Below, in pieces: positions 1 to 9,556 of a DNA stretch of 64,000 nt (position 1 is its first letter; the number at the start of each line of letters is the position of its first letter). Both the position numbers and the translations under genes were made by a program. Under the pieces are notes generated by a model. It saw nothing but the letters and a program-made list of their open reading frames with translations, was not told the origin of the DNA and searched no databases. Source of the DNA: JANTGF01 sp963750735 (GTDB lineage: Bacteria > Bacteroidota > Bacteroidia > Bacteroidales > VadinHA17); NCBI GenBank assembly GCA_963750735.1, contig CAVVRY010000003.1, positions 124,001 to 188,000 on the forward strand, read 5' to 3'.

Positions 1-378
1 ATGGCTCTCTTTACCCAGCCTGAAGTATTTGGTGCCGGGGCAGCACTCAGATCTGTTACGGATTGGGCACATTACAACCATGGATATACAGCCAATATTC
101 TTAACACACCGGTTTCTGACAGCCTGGCTTACGTAAAAAGTTCGCCCATTTACTATGCTGAAGGATTAACGAAGCCTCTTCTTATGTGCCATGGTATGAT
201 TGATGACAATGTGCATTTTCAGGATGTTGTGCGCCTGGCTCAAAGATTGATAGAATTGGGTAAAGATAATTGGGAGCTTGCAGTCTACCCTGTTGAAAGA
301 CATAGTTTTGTAGAGCCGAGTAGTTGGACAGATGAGTACAATAGAATTTTTAAACTATTTGAAGAAAATCTTAAATAA
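1..378 (+). CDS. S9 family (prolyl oligopeptidase / DPP-IV type) peptidase, C-terminal fragment
   Basis: Only the last 125 codons are in the window. The open frame runs in from the left edge, and the Met at codon 1 is internal (it is the usual Met-Ala-Leu after the Gly-Gly-Tyr that follows the nucleophile Ser), so the catalytic Ser lies just outside. The catalytic Asp is visible in HGMIDDNVHFQD (residue 68 or 69), and the catalytic His in VERHSF (residue 101). This spacing and the NVHFQ sequence match the alpha/beta-hydrolase domain of secreted dipeptidyl peptidase IV-like enzymes, which cleave dipeptides after Pro or Ala. It converges on nadB with a 4-base gap. The exact subfamily cannot be told without the beta-propeller part. 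Confidence 0.85.
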   Translation: MALFTQPEVFGAGAALRSVTDWAHYNHGYTANILNTPVSDSLAYVKSSPIYYAEGLTKPLLMCHGMIDDNVHFQDVVRLAQRLIELGKDNWELAVYPVERHSFVEPSSWTDEYNRIFKLFEENLK

Positions 379-382
379 AAAA

Positions 383-1963
383 TTAAAATTCTGATCTTCT
401 CTTTTTATTGGGGTAGCTGATTGTATAGTGCAATCCTCTACTTTCATGCAGGTTTTGCGCCATCTTTATTACAAGGTATCCTACATTGATCATATTTCGC
501 AACTCACATAATCCTGTTGACAAAGTGGATCTTTTATAAAGATTCTCGGTTTCCTGGTATATAATTTCCAGCCTTTTTAATGCTCTTTCAAGACGTAAGT
601 TTGATCTAAAAATGCCAACATATACTGACATAATCTGTTGTACTTCTTTAAAGTTCTGTGTAATAAGAACCATTTCCTCTGGATGACTGGTTCCTTCAAA
701 ATCCCATTCCGGAATATTCTTGACCAAAGAAATGCTGTCAATCTTTTTGCAAGCATCCCTGGCTGCACGATTAGCAAATACTACAGCTTCCATAAGGGAA
801 TTTGATGCTAGTCGGTTTGCACCGTGTAATCCGGTTGAGGCCACTTCACCAATTGTATAGAGATTTTGAATTGTGCTTCTGCCATTCATATCTGATTTTA
901 TACCACCACACTGATAATGTGCCGCAGGAACCACGGGGATTTTATCTTTACGAATATCAATTCCTAAGCTCAAACATTTATTGGTAATATTCGGGAAATG
1001 ATTTACCAGCTCCTCATGATCAAGATGAGTGCAGTCAAGATAAACAAAATCTTCACCAGTAATTTTCATTTCATTGTCAATGGCCCTTGCAACAATATCA
1101 CGTGAGGCAAGGCTGCCACGATCGTCGTATTTTTGCATAAAATTTTCACCAGCAGCATTTACTATTTCTGCCCCAAATCCTCTTAAAGCTTCAGTGATTA
1201 GAAAAGATGGTCGTTCCTCAGGGTTGTACAAAGAAGTAGGATGAAACTGAATAAACTCCATGTTCTCAATAATGCCTTTAGCCCTATAAGCTAAAGCTAT
1301 TCCATCACCAGTAGAAGAAACAGGATTGGTGGAAGTCTTGTAAATGCTACCTATACCACCGGTAGCTACCACTGTTACCTTCGCCAGGACTGTAAATACA
1401 TCACTGGTATCTGTATTTAAAAGATACGCACCATAACATGCAATATCAGCATGCGACCTTTTTACTATTTTACCAAGGTGATGCTGAGTTATCAAATCGA
1501 TGGCGAAAGCATTTTCTCTGGTTTCAATATTTGGATGAGATTTTACTTGTTGAAGCAAGGCTTCCATAATACTAACACCTGTTGTGTCTTTTGAATGTAG
1601 AATTCTGTGCTCGCTATGCCCACCTTCCTTTGCCAGATCATATTTCCCATCCCGGTTTTTATCAAACTCTACTCCCATTTCAATTAACTCATTGATACGA
1701 TCGGGAGCTTCCTTAACAACCAATTCTACGATTTCCTTGTTACAATATCCATCTCCACAAATAAGTGTATCATTGATATGCTTTTTAAAGGAATCTGGAG
1801 GATAGGTTACCGCTGCAATTCCTCCCTGGGCATATTTTGTATTATTTTCCTCCAGGGAAGTTTTTGAAATAAGGAGAACTTTCCCCTTATCAGCAACTTT
1901 TAATGCAAAGCTCAATCCAGCCAACCCGGATCCAATTACAAGGAAATCTACTTCAACTTTCAT
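383..1963 (-). CDS. nadB: L-aspartate oxidase
   Basis: FAD-dependent oxidation of L-aspartate to iminoaspartate, the first step of de novo NAD synthesis in the cytoplasm. The Rossmann FAD motif GSGLAG is at residues 11-16. The family signatures NNTKYAQGGIAAV, GGHSEHRILHSKDTTG and the substrate-site HGANRLASNSLMEA follow in order. I chose the ATG at 1963 (526 aa). A frame extension to a TTG at 2044 adds 27 hydrophobic residues that the family lacks. No nadA or nadC is adjacent. It is transcribed divergently from glyQS. Confidence 0.95.
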   Translation of the reverse strand: MKVEVDFLVIGSGLAGLSFALKVADKGKVLLISKTSLEENNTKYAQGGIAAVTYPPDSFKKHINDTLICGDGYCNKEIVELVVKEAPDRINELIEMGVEFDKNRDGKYDLAKEGGHSEHRILHSKDTTGVSIMEALLQQVKSHPNIETRENAFAIDLITQHHLGKIVKRSHADIACYGAYLLNTDTSDVFTVLAKVTVVATGGIGSIYKTSTNPVSSTGDGIALAYRAKGIIENMEFIQFHPTSLYNPEERPSFLITEALRGFGAEIVNAAGENFMQKYDDRGSLASRDIVARAIDNEMKITGEDFVYLDCTHLDHEELVNHFPNITNKCLSLGIDIRKDKIPVVPAAHYQCGGIKSDMNGRSTIQNLYTIGEVASTGLHGANRLASNSLMEAVVFANRAARDACKKIDSISLVKNIPEWDFEGTSHPEEMVLITQNFKEVQQIMSVYVGIFRSNLRLERALKRLEIIYQETENLYKRSTLSTGLCELRNMINVGYLVIKMAQNLHESRGLHYTISYPNKKRRSEF

Positions 1964-2105
1964 TATAGAAGTAAAATGATTTAATAAAGCAACAAAGATA
2001 GAAATTGCTGAGACAAATAATACTTCTTCAAAAAGCAAATCCAAACAGTCACTTAAAAAGGATAATTTCTTACTTTTGTCGCAATCCTGAAAATTTTTAC
2101 AAAAA

Positions 2106-3653
2106 ATGAATGATCTTTTTAAAAAGTTGATATCTCATGCCAAGGAATATGGATTTGTTTTTCCTTCCAGTGAAATATACGATGGTTTGAGTGCTGTTTA
2201 TGACTATGGTCAAAATGGTGTGGAGTTAAAAAATAACATTAAAAAATATTGGTGGGATGCTATGGTTCATTTGCATGAAAACATAGTTGGTATCGATTCT
2301 GCCATATTTATGCACCCCGAAATTTGGAAAGCTTCAGGGCATGTAGGTTCTTTTAACGACCCATTGATTGATAATAAAGACTCGAAAAAACGATATAGGG
2401 CCGACGTTCTTATTGAAGAACATATTGAAAAGATAGATACAAAAATCACCAAGGAAATTGATAAAGCATCGAAAAGATTTGGAGACAAATTTGATGAAAA
2501 CCAATTCCGTGAAACCAATCCCAGGGTTCTTGCAAATCAAAAGAAAATTGATGATCTCCGATCAAGATACGTTAAAGCTCTGGAGGACAATGACCTGGAT
2601 GAGATCAAACAGATAATTGTCGATTCTGAAATTGCAGACCCTGTATCCGGATCAAGGAACTGGACTGATGTCAGGCAATTTAACTTAATGTTTGAAACCA
2701 AATTGGGCTCTGTTAGTGAAAGTGCCAATTCAATTTATCTGCGACCTGAAACGGCTCAGGGTATTTTTGTTAATTTCCTAAATGTACAAAAGTCAGGCAG
2801 AATGAGGATTCCGTTTGGAATAGCTCAAATTGGTAAGGCATTTAGAAATGAAATTGTTGCCCGCCAGTTTATATTCCGGATGCGGGAATTTGAGCAAATG
2901 GAGATGCAGTTTTTTATAAAACCAGGTGATGAAAAGGAATGGTTTGAAAACTGGAAAGAAAAAAGAATGAAATGGCATAAGTCCCTGGTGACCGATGAAA
3001 GTAAAATGCGCTATCATGATCATGATAAACTGGCACATTATGCCAATGCAGCCACCGATATTGAGTTTCAGTTTCCTTTTGGATTTAAGGAGGTAGAAGG
3101 AATTCATTCCCGTACAGATTTTGATCTGTCCCAGCAACAAAAATATTCAGGTAAAAAGCTTCAGTTTTTCGATCCGGAAACAAAGGAAAACTACATCCCC
3201 TACGTTATCGAAACTTCTATTGGCCTCGACCGGACTTTCCTGATGATCCTTTCAAATGCATATACAGAAGAAAAAGTTCCAAGTGCTGATGGTAAAATGG
3301 AAGAAAGAATCGTATTAAAAATCCCGCCGGTACTTGCGCCTGTAAAACTGGCTGTACTACCCCTGGTCAAAAAAGATGGACTGCCTGAAAAAGCAAGACA
3401 GATAATGGATGATTTGAAATATGATTTCAATTGCCAGTATGAAGAGAAAGATTCAATTGGTAGAAGATACAGGCGACAGGATGCAATTGGAACACCATTT
3501 TGTATTACGGTTGATCATCAGAGTACTCAGGATGATACAGTAACTATTCGTTTTCGGGATTCAATGAAGCAAGACCGTATTCCTATTACCAATATCAGGG
3601 AAATTATTTCAGAAAATGTTAGTTTTAGATCTGCCCTGAAAAATTTATCCTGA
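2106..3653 (+). CDS. glyQS: glycine--tRNA ligase, single-chain (alpha2) type
   Basis: Charges tRNA-Gly with glycine. The 515-aa protein is of the eukaryote/archaea-like homodimeric class II kind used by Bacteroidota, not the alpha2beta2 GlyQ/GlyS kind. The N-terminus (YGFVFPSSEIYDGLSAVYDYG) is diagnostic. Class II motif 2 is around residues 242-270 (FRNEIVARQ, MREFEQMEMQFF) and motif 3 around 367-380 (ETSIGLDRTF). The C-terminal anticodon-binding domain begins near residue 410 (LAPVKLAVLPL). A TACTTTTG box at 2071-2078 resembles a Bacteroidota -7 element but has no clear -33 partner. Confidence 0.96.
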   Translation: MNDLFKKLISHAKEYGFVFPSSEIYDGLSAVYDYGQNGVELKNNIKKYWWDAMVHLHENIVGIDSAIFMHPEIWKASGHVGSFNDPLIDNKDSKKRYRADVLIEEHIEKIDTKITKEIDKASKRFGDKFDENQFRETNPRVLANQKKIDDLRSRYVKALEDNDLDEIKQIIVDSEIADPVSGSRNWTDVRQFNLMFETKLGSVSESANSIYLRPETAQGIFVNFLNVQKSGRMRIPFGIAQIGKAFRNEIVARQFIFRMREFEQMEMQFFIKPGDEKEWFENWKEKRMKWHKSLVTDESKMRYHDHDKLAHYANAATDIEFQFPFGFKEVEGIHSRTDFDLSQQQKYSGKKLQFFDPETKENYIPYVIETSIGLDRTFLMILSNAYTEEKVPSADGKMEERIVLKIPPVLAPVKLAVLPLVKKDGLPEKARQIMDDLKYDFNCQYEEKDSIGRRYRRQDAIGTPFCITVDHQSTQDDTVTIRFRDSMKQDRIPITNIREIISENVSFRSALKNLS

Positions 3654-3667
3654 TAACGGGTTAAATT

Positions 3668-4984
3668 ATGGCAAAGAAAAAGGTTTTAATCATTACATAT
3701 TACTGGCCGCCAAGCGGTGGTGGAGGCGTACAAAGATGGTTGAAATTCGCGAAATATTTGCCTCAGAATGGTTGGGAGCCTATTATTTTTACTCCTGAAA
3801 ATCCAGAATTTCCAGTTATTGATAAATCTTTACAAAAAGATATTGCTACAGATTTAAAAGTCATCAAATATCCTATATGGGAACCGTATCAGCTATTTAA
3901 AAAAATTTCAGGCCGTCCATCCAATGAACGAGTGAATACCGGATTGTTATTTGATGATAAAAAGATTGGATTTACAGAAAAAATTTCTCTTTGGATCCGT
4001 GGAAACCTTTTAATTCCTGATCCAAGAATATTCTGGGTAAAACCTGCAGCCCGCTACTTGAAAAAAAATTGGGGAAAACTAAATCCCGATCTTATTGTCA
4101 CCACCGGCCCACCTCACAGTATGCATCTGATTGGGATGAGATTACAAAAAAAATTTAATGTTCCCTGGATTGCTGACTTCCGTGATCCATGGTCAAAACT
4201 TGATTTTTTGCAACGGTTCAACCCTGGTAGAAAAGCCATCAAAAAGCAACAAAATCTTGAAAAAAAGGTGCTGAATTCAGCTTCAGCTGTATTGACTGTC
4301 AGCCCCAATTGGAGAAAAGATATTCAAGGTATAACAGACAAAAAGGTTGCTGTCATTACCAATGGTTTTGATACTAGTGATTTTGAAATGACGAAACCTG
4401 AAAAGCGTGCTGAAAAGTTCAGGATTAGTCATATGGGAATTATTAATTCACTGCGTAATCCAAAAGCCTTATGGCAATCACTCACAGAGCTTGGTGATGA
4501 AATTCCTGGTTTTAAGGAGGACCTGGAGCTATTTTTAGCTGGAACAGTAGATCCCGGCCTTCTTAATGATATAAAGGAATACTCATTTTTGAAAGATAAG
4601 ATACAAGTGGTTCCTTACCTTCCACATAGTGAAGTTATTAAAGAGTACAAAAAGGCTGCCTGTCTATTGTTGTTATTGAATGATTCTGAAATTGCAAAAG
4701 GCCATATTCCAGGTAAACTATTTGAATATCTCGCTTCAGGAACTGCCATCCTGGCCCTGGGTCCTGTCGATAGTGACGTCTCCAAAATTATCGAAGAAAA
4801 TTCTGCTGGCATCACCATTCCACAGAATGATAAGGATGCATTGAAGAAATCTATTGCAGTATTCTATAGAAAATATAAGGAAAATATTCTGGAACAGCAA
4901 TCAGAAAATATAAAAGAATATTCGCGGGAAAACTTAACGAAAAAACTTGCTAATTTCTTGAATGAAGTGGTTCAGAAAAGTTAA
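3668..4984 (+). CDS. glycosyltransferase family 4 (GT-B fold)
   Basis: 438 aa. The N-terminal half opens with a nucleotide-sugar Rossmann core and a glycine loop (ITYYWPPSGGGGVQRW, residues 7-22) typical of GT4 enzymes that move sugars onto cell-surface glycans. The C-terminal donor domain has GHIPGKLFEYLASGTAILALG-like sequence near residues 345-362, where the E of FEYLASG is the usual nucleotide-sugar ligand. There is no signal peptide, so the enzyme is cytoplasmic or peripheral at the inner membrane. It starts 14 bases after glyQS on the same strand and faces the polysaccharide genes that follow on the other strand. The sugar and acceptor cannot be read from the sequence. Confidence 0.85.
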   Translation: MAKKKVLIITYYWPPSGGGGVQRWLKFAKYLPQNGWEPIIFTPENPEFPVIDKSLQKDIATDLKVIKYPIWEPYQLFKKISGRPSNERVNTGLLFDDKKIGFTEKISLWIRGNLLIPDPRIFWVKPAARYLKKNWGKLNPDLIVTTGPPHSMHLIGMRLQKKFNVPWIADFRDPWSKLDFLQRFNPGRKAIKKQQNLEKKVLNSASAVLTVSPNWRKDIQGITDKKVAVITNGFDTSDFEMTKPEKRAEKFRISHMGIINSLRNPKALWQSLTELGDEIPGFKEDLELFLAGTVDPGLLNDIKEYSFLKDKIQVVPYLPHSEVIKEYKKAACLLLLLNDSEIAKGHIPGKLFEYLASGTAILALGPVDSDVSKIIEENSAGITIPQNDKDALKKSIAVFYRKYKENILEQQSENIKEYSRENLTKKLANFLNEVVQKS

Positions 4985-4992
4985 CATCTCTT

Positions 4993-6501
4993 TTATTCAT
5001 CCAGGTTCAATTCTGAAATATTCTTCCTCCACAATACAGGATTCCTCCACTTTTTCCAAAAGCCTCCAATCGCATCCTTTTCAACATCCTCATAGAAATT
5101 TACCAACCTTAAAAGAAATGGGAATGAGAATAGAATTAAACTTTTAACTACCAGACGGATAGCCAAACTTGAATCTATCAAAAACAAAGAAGCCCCATAC
5201 AATGCCAGGCCAACAATTAACATTTTTCCAAGCTTCCACAATTCATAGGGAATTGGATAATATTTCTGAGCAAAAATAAGAATAACGATAAAAAAGATTA
5301 TTTGTGCTAATAAGGTAGCAAATGCCGCACCCATTATGTTAAATTCGGGAATAAAGAGAATATTGAGACCTAAGTTTAGCAAAGCAATAATCAAAATTAC
5401 CACTCCGATAATTTTAGTACGTTTTGTAATCTGTAATCCTATTAGTGAAGTGTCTTTTAAAAGGCCGAAAAAAACAGACAATGAAATTATTGGTATTAAG
5501 GTTGATGACCTCCAGTAATCCTGGCTGGAAGTGAACACTTTAACTATTTCTAATGAAAAAAGAGAAATACCGAGTACCACAATTAATACAACAAACCCCG
5601 AATAAGTCATTACTTTGGAGTAGAATCGTTTATTCCCCTCCTTATCCATCATTTTAAAAATAAGAGGAGATATAGCCAGTTGTATGGATGTAACAATTAA
5701 AATCTTAATTGAACTGGCAATTTTATATCCCAGTGTATAAATTGCCACATCCTCTAAATTTGTCATATAGTTTAAGGTATACCTGTCAAATGTTGACAAT
5801 AGAATCCCTGAAACAGAACCCAATACCAATGGTGAAGAAAAAATCAACATTTCCCTAAGAATACTTAATTCAAAACGAGGCTGGGTATTTTTCTGAATAT
5901 ATTTGACAAGTATTAAGAAGAAGAAAATATTGCCAATGATTTGGGCCTCAAAGATTCCGTTTAGCCCCCTCTCCTGAAATACCACCAGGTATATTGTAAG
6001 AATAAGTGTTACAATGAGCCTGGTAACATTGGACGAAGAATATAAACCTGCTTTGCTCTGCAACTTCAAAAGAGTCAGCGGCACTTGAGAAATCACCTGA
6101 AAGACCGTAGAAATCAACATCAGGATGATCAGGTATGAGAAGTCGGTATTCTTAAAGAGCAAATTTGACAATGAATCGGAGAATGGCATTAAAGCCAGAG
6201 TAGCCAGGAGAGATAGACCAGTCGTGAATGAAAGTACAGTAAAGAAAATGGATTTCTGTTTATCATAATATTTTTTCTCCCAATACCACCGGGTAAGGGC
6301 CTGAACCAGAGCCAAGCCCAGCAAAGCCACCAAAAACTGTGAACTTGCCTCCAAAATCCCAAGGGCCCCATAATCGACCGTGCTAAGATATCTGGGATCG
6401 GTATAAATTGGAATAAGAACAAGACCAACCAGTTTAATGGCAACATTTCCTATTCCATATATTATGGAATTCTTTACCGTTGATTTTATAATATCAATCA
6501 T
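4993..6501 (-). CDS. polysaccharide flippase (Wzx / MATE-like, MVF superfamily)
   Basis: 502 aa, almost entirely hydrophobic with roughly 12-14 membrane segments. The N-terminus (STVKNSIIYGIGNVAIKLVGL, with GLVLIPIYTDPRYLSTVDYGALG) is the oligosaccharide-flippase pattern. Such proteins move lipid-linked glycans across the inner membrane. The ATG overlaps the stop of the upstream asparagine-synthase gene by one base (TAATG on the minus strand), so the two are probably translationally coupled and belong to one operon with the glycosyltransferases at 8.4-10.7 kb. Confidence 0.85.
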   Translation of the reverse strand: MIDIIKSTVKNSIIYGIGNVAIKLVGLVLIPIYTDPRYLSTVDYGALGILEASSQFLVALLGLALVQALTRWYWEKKYYDKQKSIFFTVLSFTTGLSLLATLALMPFSDSLSNLLFKNTDFSYLIILMLISTVFQVISQVPLTLLKLQSKAGLYSSSNVTRLIVTLILTIYLVVFQERGLNGIFEAQIIGNIFFFLILVKYIQKNTQPRFELSILREMLIFSSPLVLGSVSGILLSTFDRYTLNYMTNLEDVAIYTLGYKIASSIKILIVTSIQLAISPLIFKMMDKEGNKRFYSKVMTYSGFVVLIVVLGISLFSLEIVKVFTSSQDYWRSSTLIPIISLSVFFGLLKDTSLIGLQITKRTKIIGVVILIIALLNLGLNILFIPEFNIMGAAFATLLAQIIFFIVILIFAQKYYPIPYELWKLGKMLIVGLALYGASLFLIDSSLAIRLVVKSLILFSFPFLLRLVNFYEDVEKDAIGGFWKKWRNPVLWRKNISELNLDE

Positions 6502-8351
6502 TAATCAACAAAGTTTCTGAAAAAATACTCTAAATTAATTATTTGCCACAATAGTCCTGAATAATCAGCTTTTCCTTTTACATGAACATCAACCAAATTT
6601 TTTAATCCTTGTGGATTATATAAACCTCTCGATAATACTTGTTTCCCAAGAACAAGGTCTATCATTTTATCTCTAAGATCATATCTAAACCAATCACCAA
6701 GTTTAAGATATGTTAGCTGTTTCCTGTACCCAGCCATTCTTATTAAACTATTTAAAATAGGGACTTGTTCTGAATAGTCAAATACCATCTTTTCCATCAT
6801 CCGCAAGTTTAACCGAAAGTTCGATGCAGAAATCGGTAACTCATTTCCTTCGCGTTTAATTTTGGCCAGATCAGGGTAATGAGTGGTGAATACCTTCCTA
6901 TACAAATACTGATTATTTCTGAGTTCGATAGGAATGTTTAAGGCATATTCCATAAACTCTTTGTCATAGCTCGGCATACGTGTGTCATAAAACAAGTTTG
7001 TTAACACATTTCCACCTAGAGTGCCACGTCTTCCGTATTCATTTAAGAAAAACATAAAATAACAATGAGCGGGAACAGGATACTTCTTAATATATTTCTC
7101 AGGCATTCTTTTATATCCATTTTTAATTTTACTGTACACCTCCTTATTAAATATTAAGCCTAGCATATTACTGTTAAAATGCGCAAAAAGGTCTACAAAT
7201 CGAGAGGTAATATCATCATTAAAACTTCCTGCTCTGACAATCTCCTGAACACGATTTCTATACAAAGTTCCCCCAACAATGGTATCGATTATTTGTGACG
7301 AAACTGTAATTTTCTTTCTTTTAAAGTATTCTTCAAGGGGCGGCATTACAGCAACAGGCCCATAAATTTGTGACATTCCATCAGAGTAATAGGAATATTT
7401 TCTGGCATTTTCCCAGAAATCCTCTGGATTAACTGGAAACTGTTTATGCCTTGCACCCAATTTTTCAGCCACCTGTTTTGCATAAATTTGGTCCCCGCAA
7501 TCAGGAGGACCAATTGTAAATGCCTCAATCGGATCAACCTTGTTCTTTTTAGCTGATGCTATTACAAACCTTGAATCGAGCCCACCACTTAAAGAAAACA
7601 GAATATCATCTTTATTGTTTGTAAAAACTCTTTTCATCGCTGCATCAATCACAGCACCAAATTCTTCAGATTTTTTATCTAATTCACGTTTTGAAAAATT
7701 TCTCGTTTTACAAATATCCATGTCCAGAGGAGCCTCATAGTATTCTTCAATACTTATCTTTCCTTCTTTGAAAGTCAGAATACTTGCATTCGGCAGCTGC
7801 ATGATCTCCTGAAACATGGTCTTGAATCCGAAAAGGTGCCTCAGATGAAATAAATCCGAGATGGCATCCATATTAATAGTAGGCTGCAAATTTGCTTCCA
7901 GCAATGATTTTACCTCTGAAGCAAATAAGAGTCTATTATTCTGAATAGTATAATACAAAGGACGTGTACCGTATCTATCAGACAATAAAATTGTCTTTTT
8001 TTCATTAAAATCGTACAATGCTGCAATAAATTGACCATTAATTTCGGATAAACATTTCAGGCCTTTTTCAATAATAAGGTTCAGTAGAAATTGAGCATCA
8101 GCATCATTGCCATTGGGTTTTAAATTTTGATAATTAAAAACCTCCCCGACCATAACCATGGCATATCTATTATCACCTGAAAAAACAGGCTGTGGATTCC
8201 TGTTTACATAATCCAGGTGAACCCGGCCAAGATGGATTCCATTCTTATAATATGATTCAATTTTGTAATCAAAATGGTTAAGCTTGTTCAGGAAAGTCTG
8301 AAACAGATTTTTCTCTTCTCGATTTGAAATAATCCCTGCAATTCCAGGCAT
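6501..8351 (-). CDS. asparagine synthase-like protein lacking the glutaminase cysteine
   Basis: 616 aa with AsnB architecture: an N-terminal class II glutamine amidotransferase-like domain (about residues 1-180) and a C-terminal ATP-pyrophosphatase domain with the PP-loop FSLSGGLDSR near residue 255. In AsnB, Met1 is removed and Cys2 is the nucleophile. Here the protein begins MPGIAG, so residue 2 is Pro, and the oxyanion Asn of NGE is replaced by Val (VGEVFN). It should therefore not hydrolyse glutamine, while adenylation remains possible. In this glycan cluster it more likely amidates a sugar acid or other substrate with free ammonia, or is a bona fide variant synthetase; that part is inference. 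It overlaps the flippase by one base. Confidence 0.85.
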   Translation of the reverse strand: MPGIAGIISNREEKNLFQTFLNKLNHFDYKIESYYKNGIHLGRVHLDYVNRNPQPVFSGDNRYAMVMVGEVFNYQNLKPNGNDADAQFLLNLIIEKGLKCLSEINGQFIAALYDFNEKKTILLSDRYGTRPLYYTIQNNRLLFASEVKSLLEANLQPTINMDAISDLFHLRHLFGFKTMFQEIMQLPNASILTFKEGKISIEEYYEAPLDMDICKTRNFSKRELDKKSEEFGAVIDAAMKRVFTNNKDDILFSLSGGLDSRFVIASAKKNKVDPIEAFTIGPPDCGDQIYAKQVAEKLGARHKQFPVNPEDFWENARKYSYYSDGMSQIYGPVAVMPPLEEYFKRKKITVSSQIIDTIVGGTLYRNRVQEIVRAGSFNDDITSRFVDLFAHFNSNMLGLIFNKEVYSKIKNGYKRMPEKYIKKYPVPAHCYFMFFLNEYGRRGTLGGNVLTNLFYDTRMPSYDKEFMEYALNIPIELRNNQYLYRKVFTTHYPDLAKIKREGNELPISASNFRLNLRMMEKMVFDYSEQVPILNSLIRMAGYRKQLTYLKLGDWFRYDLRDKMIDLVLGKQVLSRGLYNPQGLKNLVDVHVKGKADYSGLLWQIINLEYFFRNFVD

Positions 8352-8388
8352 GACAATCTTTATATTTTATTTACTAAAGTTTAAAAGA

Positions 8389-9519
8389 TCAATATAGCTC
8401 AAGCCATTTTTCAACATTGTTTTTCCAGCTGCTAAGATGATAAATTAATTCCCTGTTTTTTATACATCTTTCTTTCTCGCCCTTCAGATTCAAGAGTACA
8501 TTATAGAGTTCATCACCAACTTCCTCCACCCTATCAATACTTTTTAAATAAACTCCAGCTCCTGTAAGAGGTGCATAGGGCAACCAACTCCCAGTGATAA
8601 CAACTCCTCCTGTATACAAGTGTTCTTGCATGGATCCTGAGAACTGATCGTTTTGTTGAAGTTGAATCATTATATCAGTATGCAGTCTCAAACAAGCTAT
8701 TTCTCCTTCTGAAAGAAATTTTTTTAATGAAATAAAGGGGAATTCAAAATCAGCCAATGCCTTTTCAAGTTCAAGTAAATACTCTTCCGAGGCTCCATAA
8801 GTCAAAGGCACAACAAAGAAAAGTTTATTTCTCCAGTCTTGTAAGTTTTTATTGGCATTCAGTGTACTTATTATTTTAAGATGTTGCTGATTTGGGCTCC
8901 CATTGTAACCCAGTGAAATAACTATATGATCCTCAGGTAAACCAAGTTCTTCCTTGCAAGCCTTAACAGTTATGTTTTTATTTAAATATTCAAGTGGTTC
9001 CAATCCAAATCTAACTATCTTGAATTTTCCTTCATTATTCGTCCATTTATAATAAGCCAATAAATTAGCCATCATAGTTTCGTTTGATAGAGAGATTATG
9101 TCCACCTGATTAAATAATTTCCTCAGTCGCTTTTTAGTATAATTAGAAGCAGCATTAAAATCACTGCCCCAAACAGTTACAATAATTTTATTGCTTATTT
9201 TCCTTAACTCATTTATAAGTGAAGTATAAATTGTTCGGGCAAAATGAAAATGGACTGCATCATATTTATGGGGATTTTTCCTTATTAGCCTCTTAATATT
9301 CCGAATGTGTGCAGCTTTTCCAAAGAAGGGCGTCAGATTGAGTTTTTCCGGTATAGAGTAATTATAGATTTCGTTGTAGAAGACTGGCAGCTCTTTATCC
9401 TTATTATACTTGGTATTGATAATATCAACTTTGATCTCTGGATTTTTATGTCTGATCCATTTAACCATGTTAAAAATTAACTGGTGATGTGCATCGCCTA
9501 TGATTAATATTCGCTTCAC
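8389..9519 (-). CDS. glycosyltransferase, GT-B type (WecF/GT56-like)
   Basis: 376 aa. It begins with a Rossmann strand (MKRILIIGDAHHQLIFNMV). It has a VTVWGSDFN segment and a VVPLTYGASEEYLLELE segment followed by a loop around LQQNDQFSGSMQEHLYTGG. This order recalls GT56 fucosyltransferases of the WecF kind, an impression from motif layout only. The only plausible start is a GTG at 9519, since no in-frame ATG lies upstream and the Rossmann strand starts right there. It lies 37 bases upstream of the asparagine-synthase homologue on the same strand, in the polysaccharide operon. Confidence 0.75.
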   Translation of the reverse strand: MKRILIIGDAHHQLIFNMVKWIRHKNPEIKVDIINTKYNKDKELPVFYNEIYNYSIPEKLNLTPFFGKAAHIRNIKRLIRKNPHKYDAVHFHFARTIYTSLINELRKISNKIIVTVWGSDFNAASNYTKKRLRKLFNQVDIISLSNETMMANLLAYYKWTNNEGKFKIVRFGLEPLEYLNKNITVKACKEELGLPEDHIVISLGYNGSPNQQHLKIISTLNANKNLQDWRNKLFFVVPLTYGASEEYLLELEKALADFEFPFISLKKFLSEGEIACLRLHTDIMIQLQQNDQFSGSMQEHLYTGGVVITGSWLPYAPLTGAGVYLKSIDRVEEVGDELYNVLLNLKGEKERCIKNRELIYHLSSWKNNVEKWLELY

Positions 9520-9556
9520 TTCTAATACTTCCCTTAAATATAAGTATTGCTATTTT

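Noticed and set aside
1993..2000. TATCTTTG on the minus strand as nadB promoter
   Set aside because: The -7 box is good, but no TTTG or TTG lies at an acceptable distance, so the support is too weak for a feature.
1964..2044. N-terminal extension of nadB to a TTG at 2044
   Set aside because: The added 27 residues are hydrophobic and unlike L-aspartate oxidases, and the FAD-binding strand starts right after the ATG at 1963.
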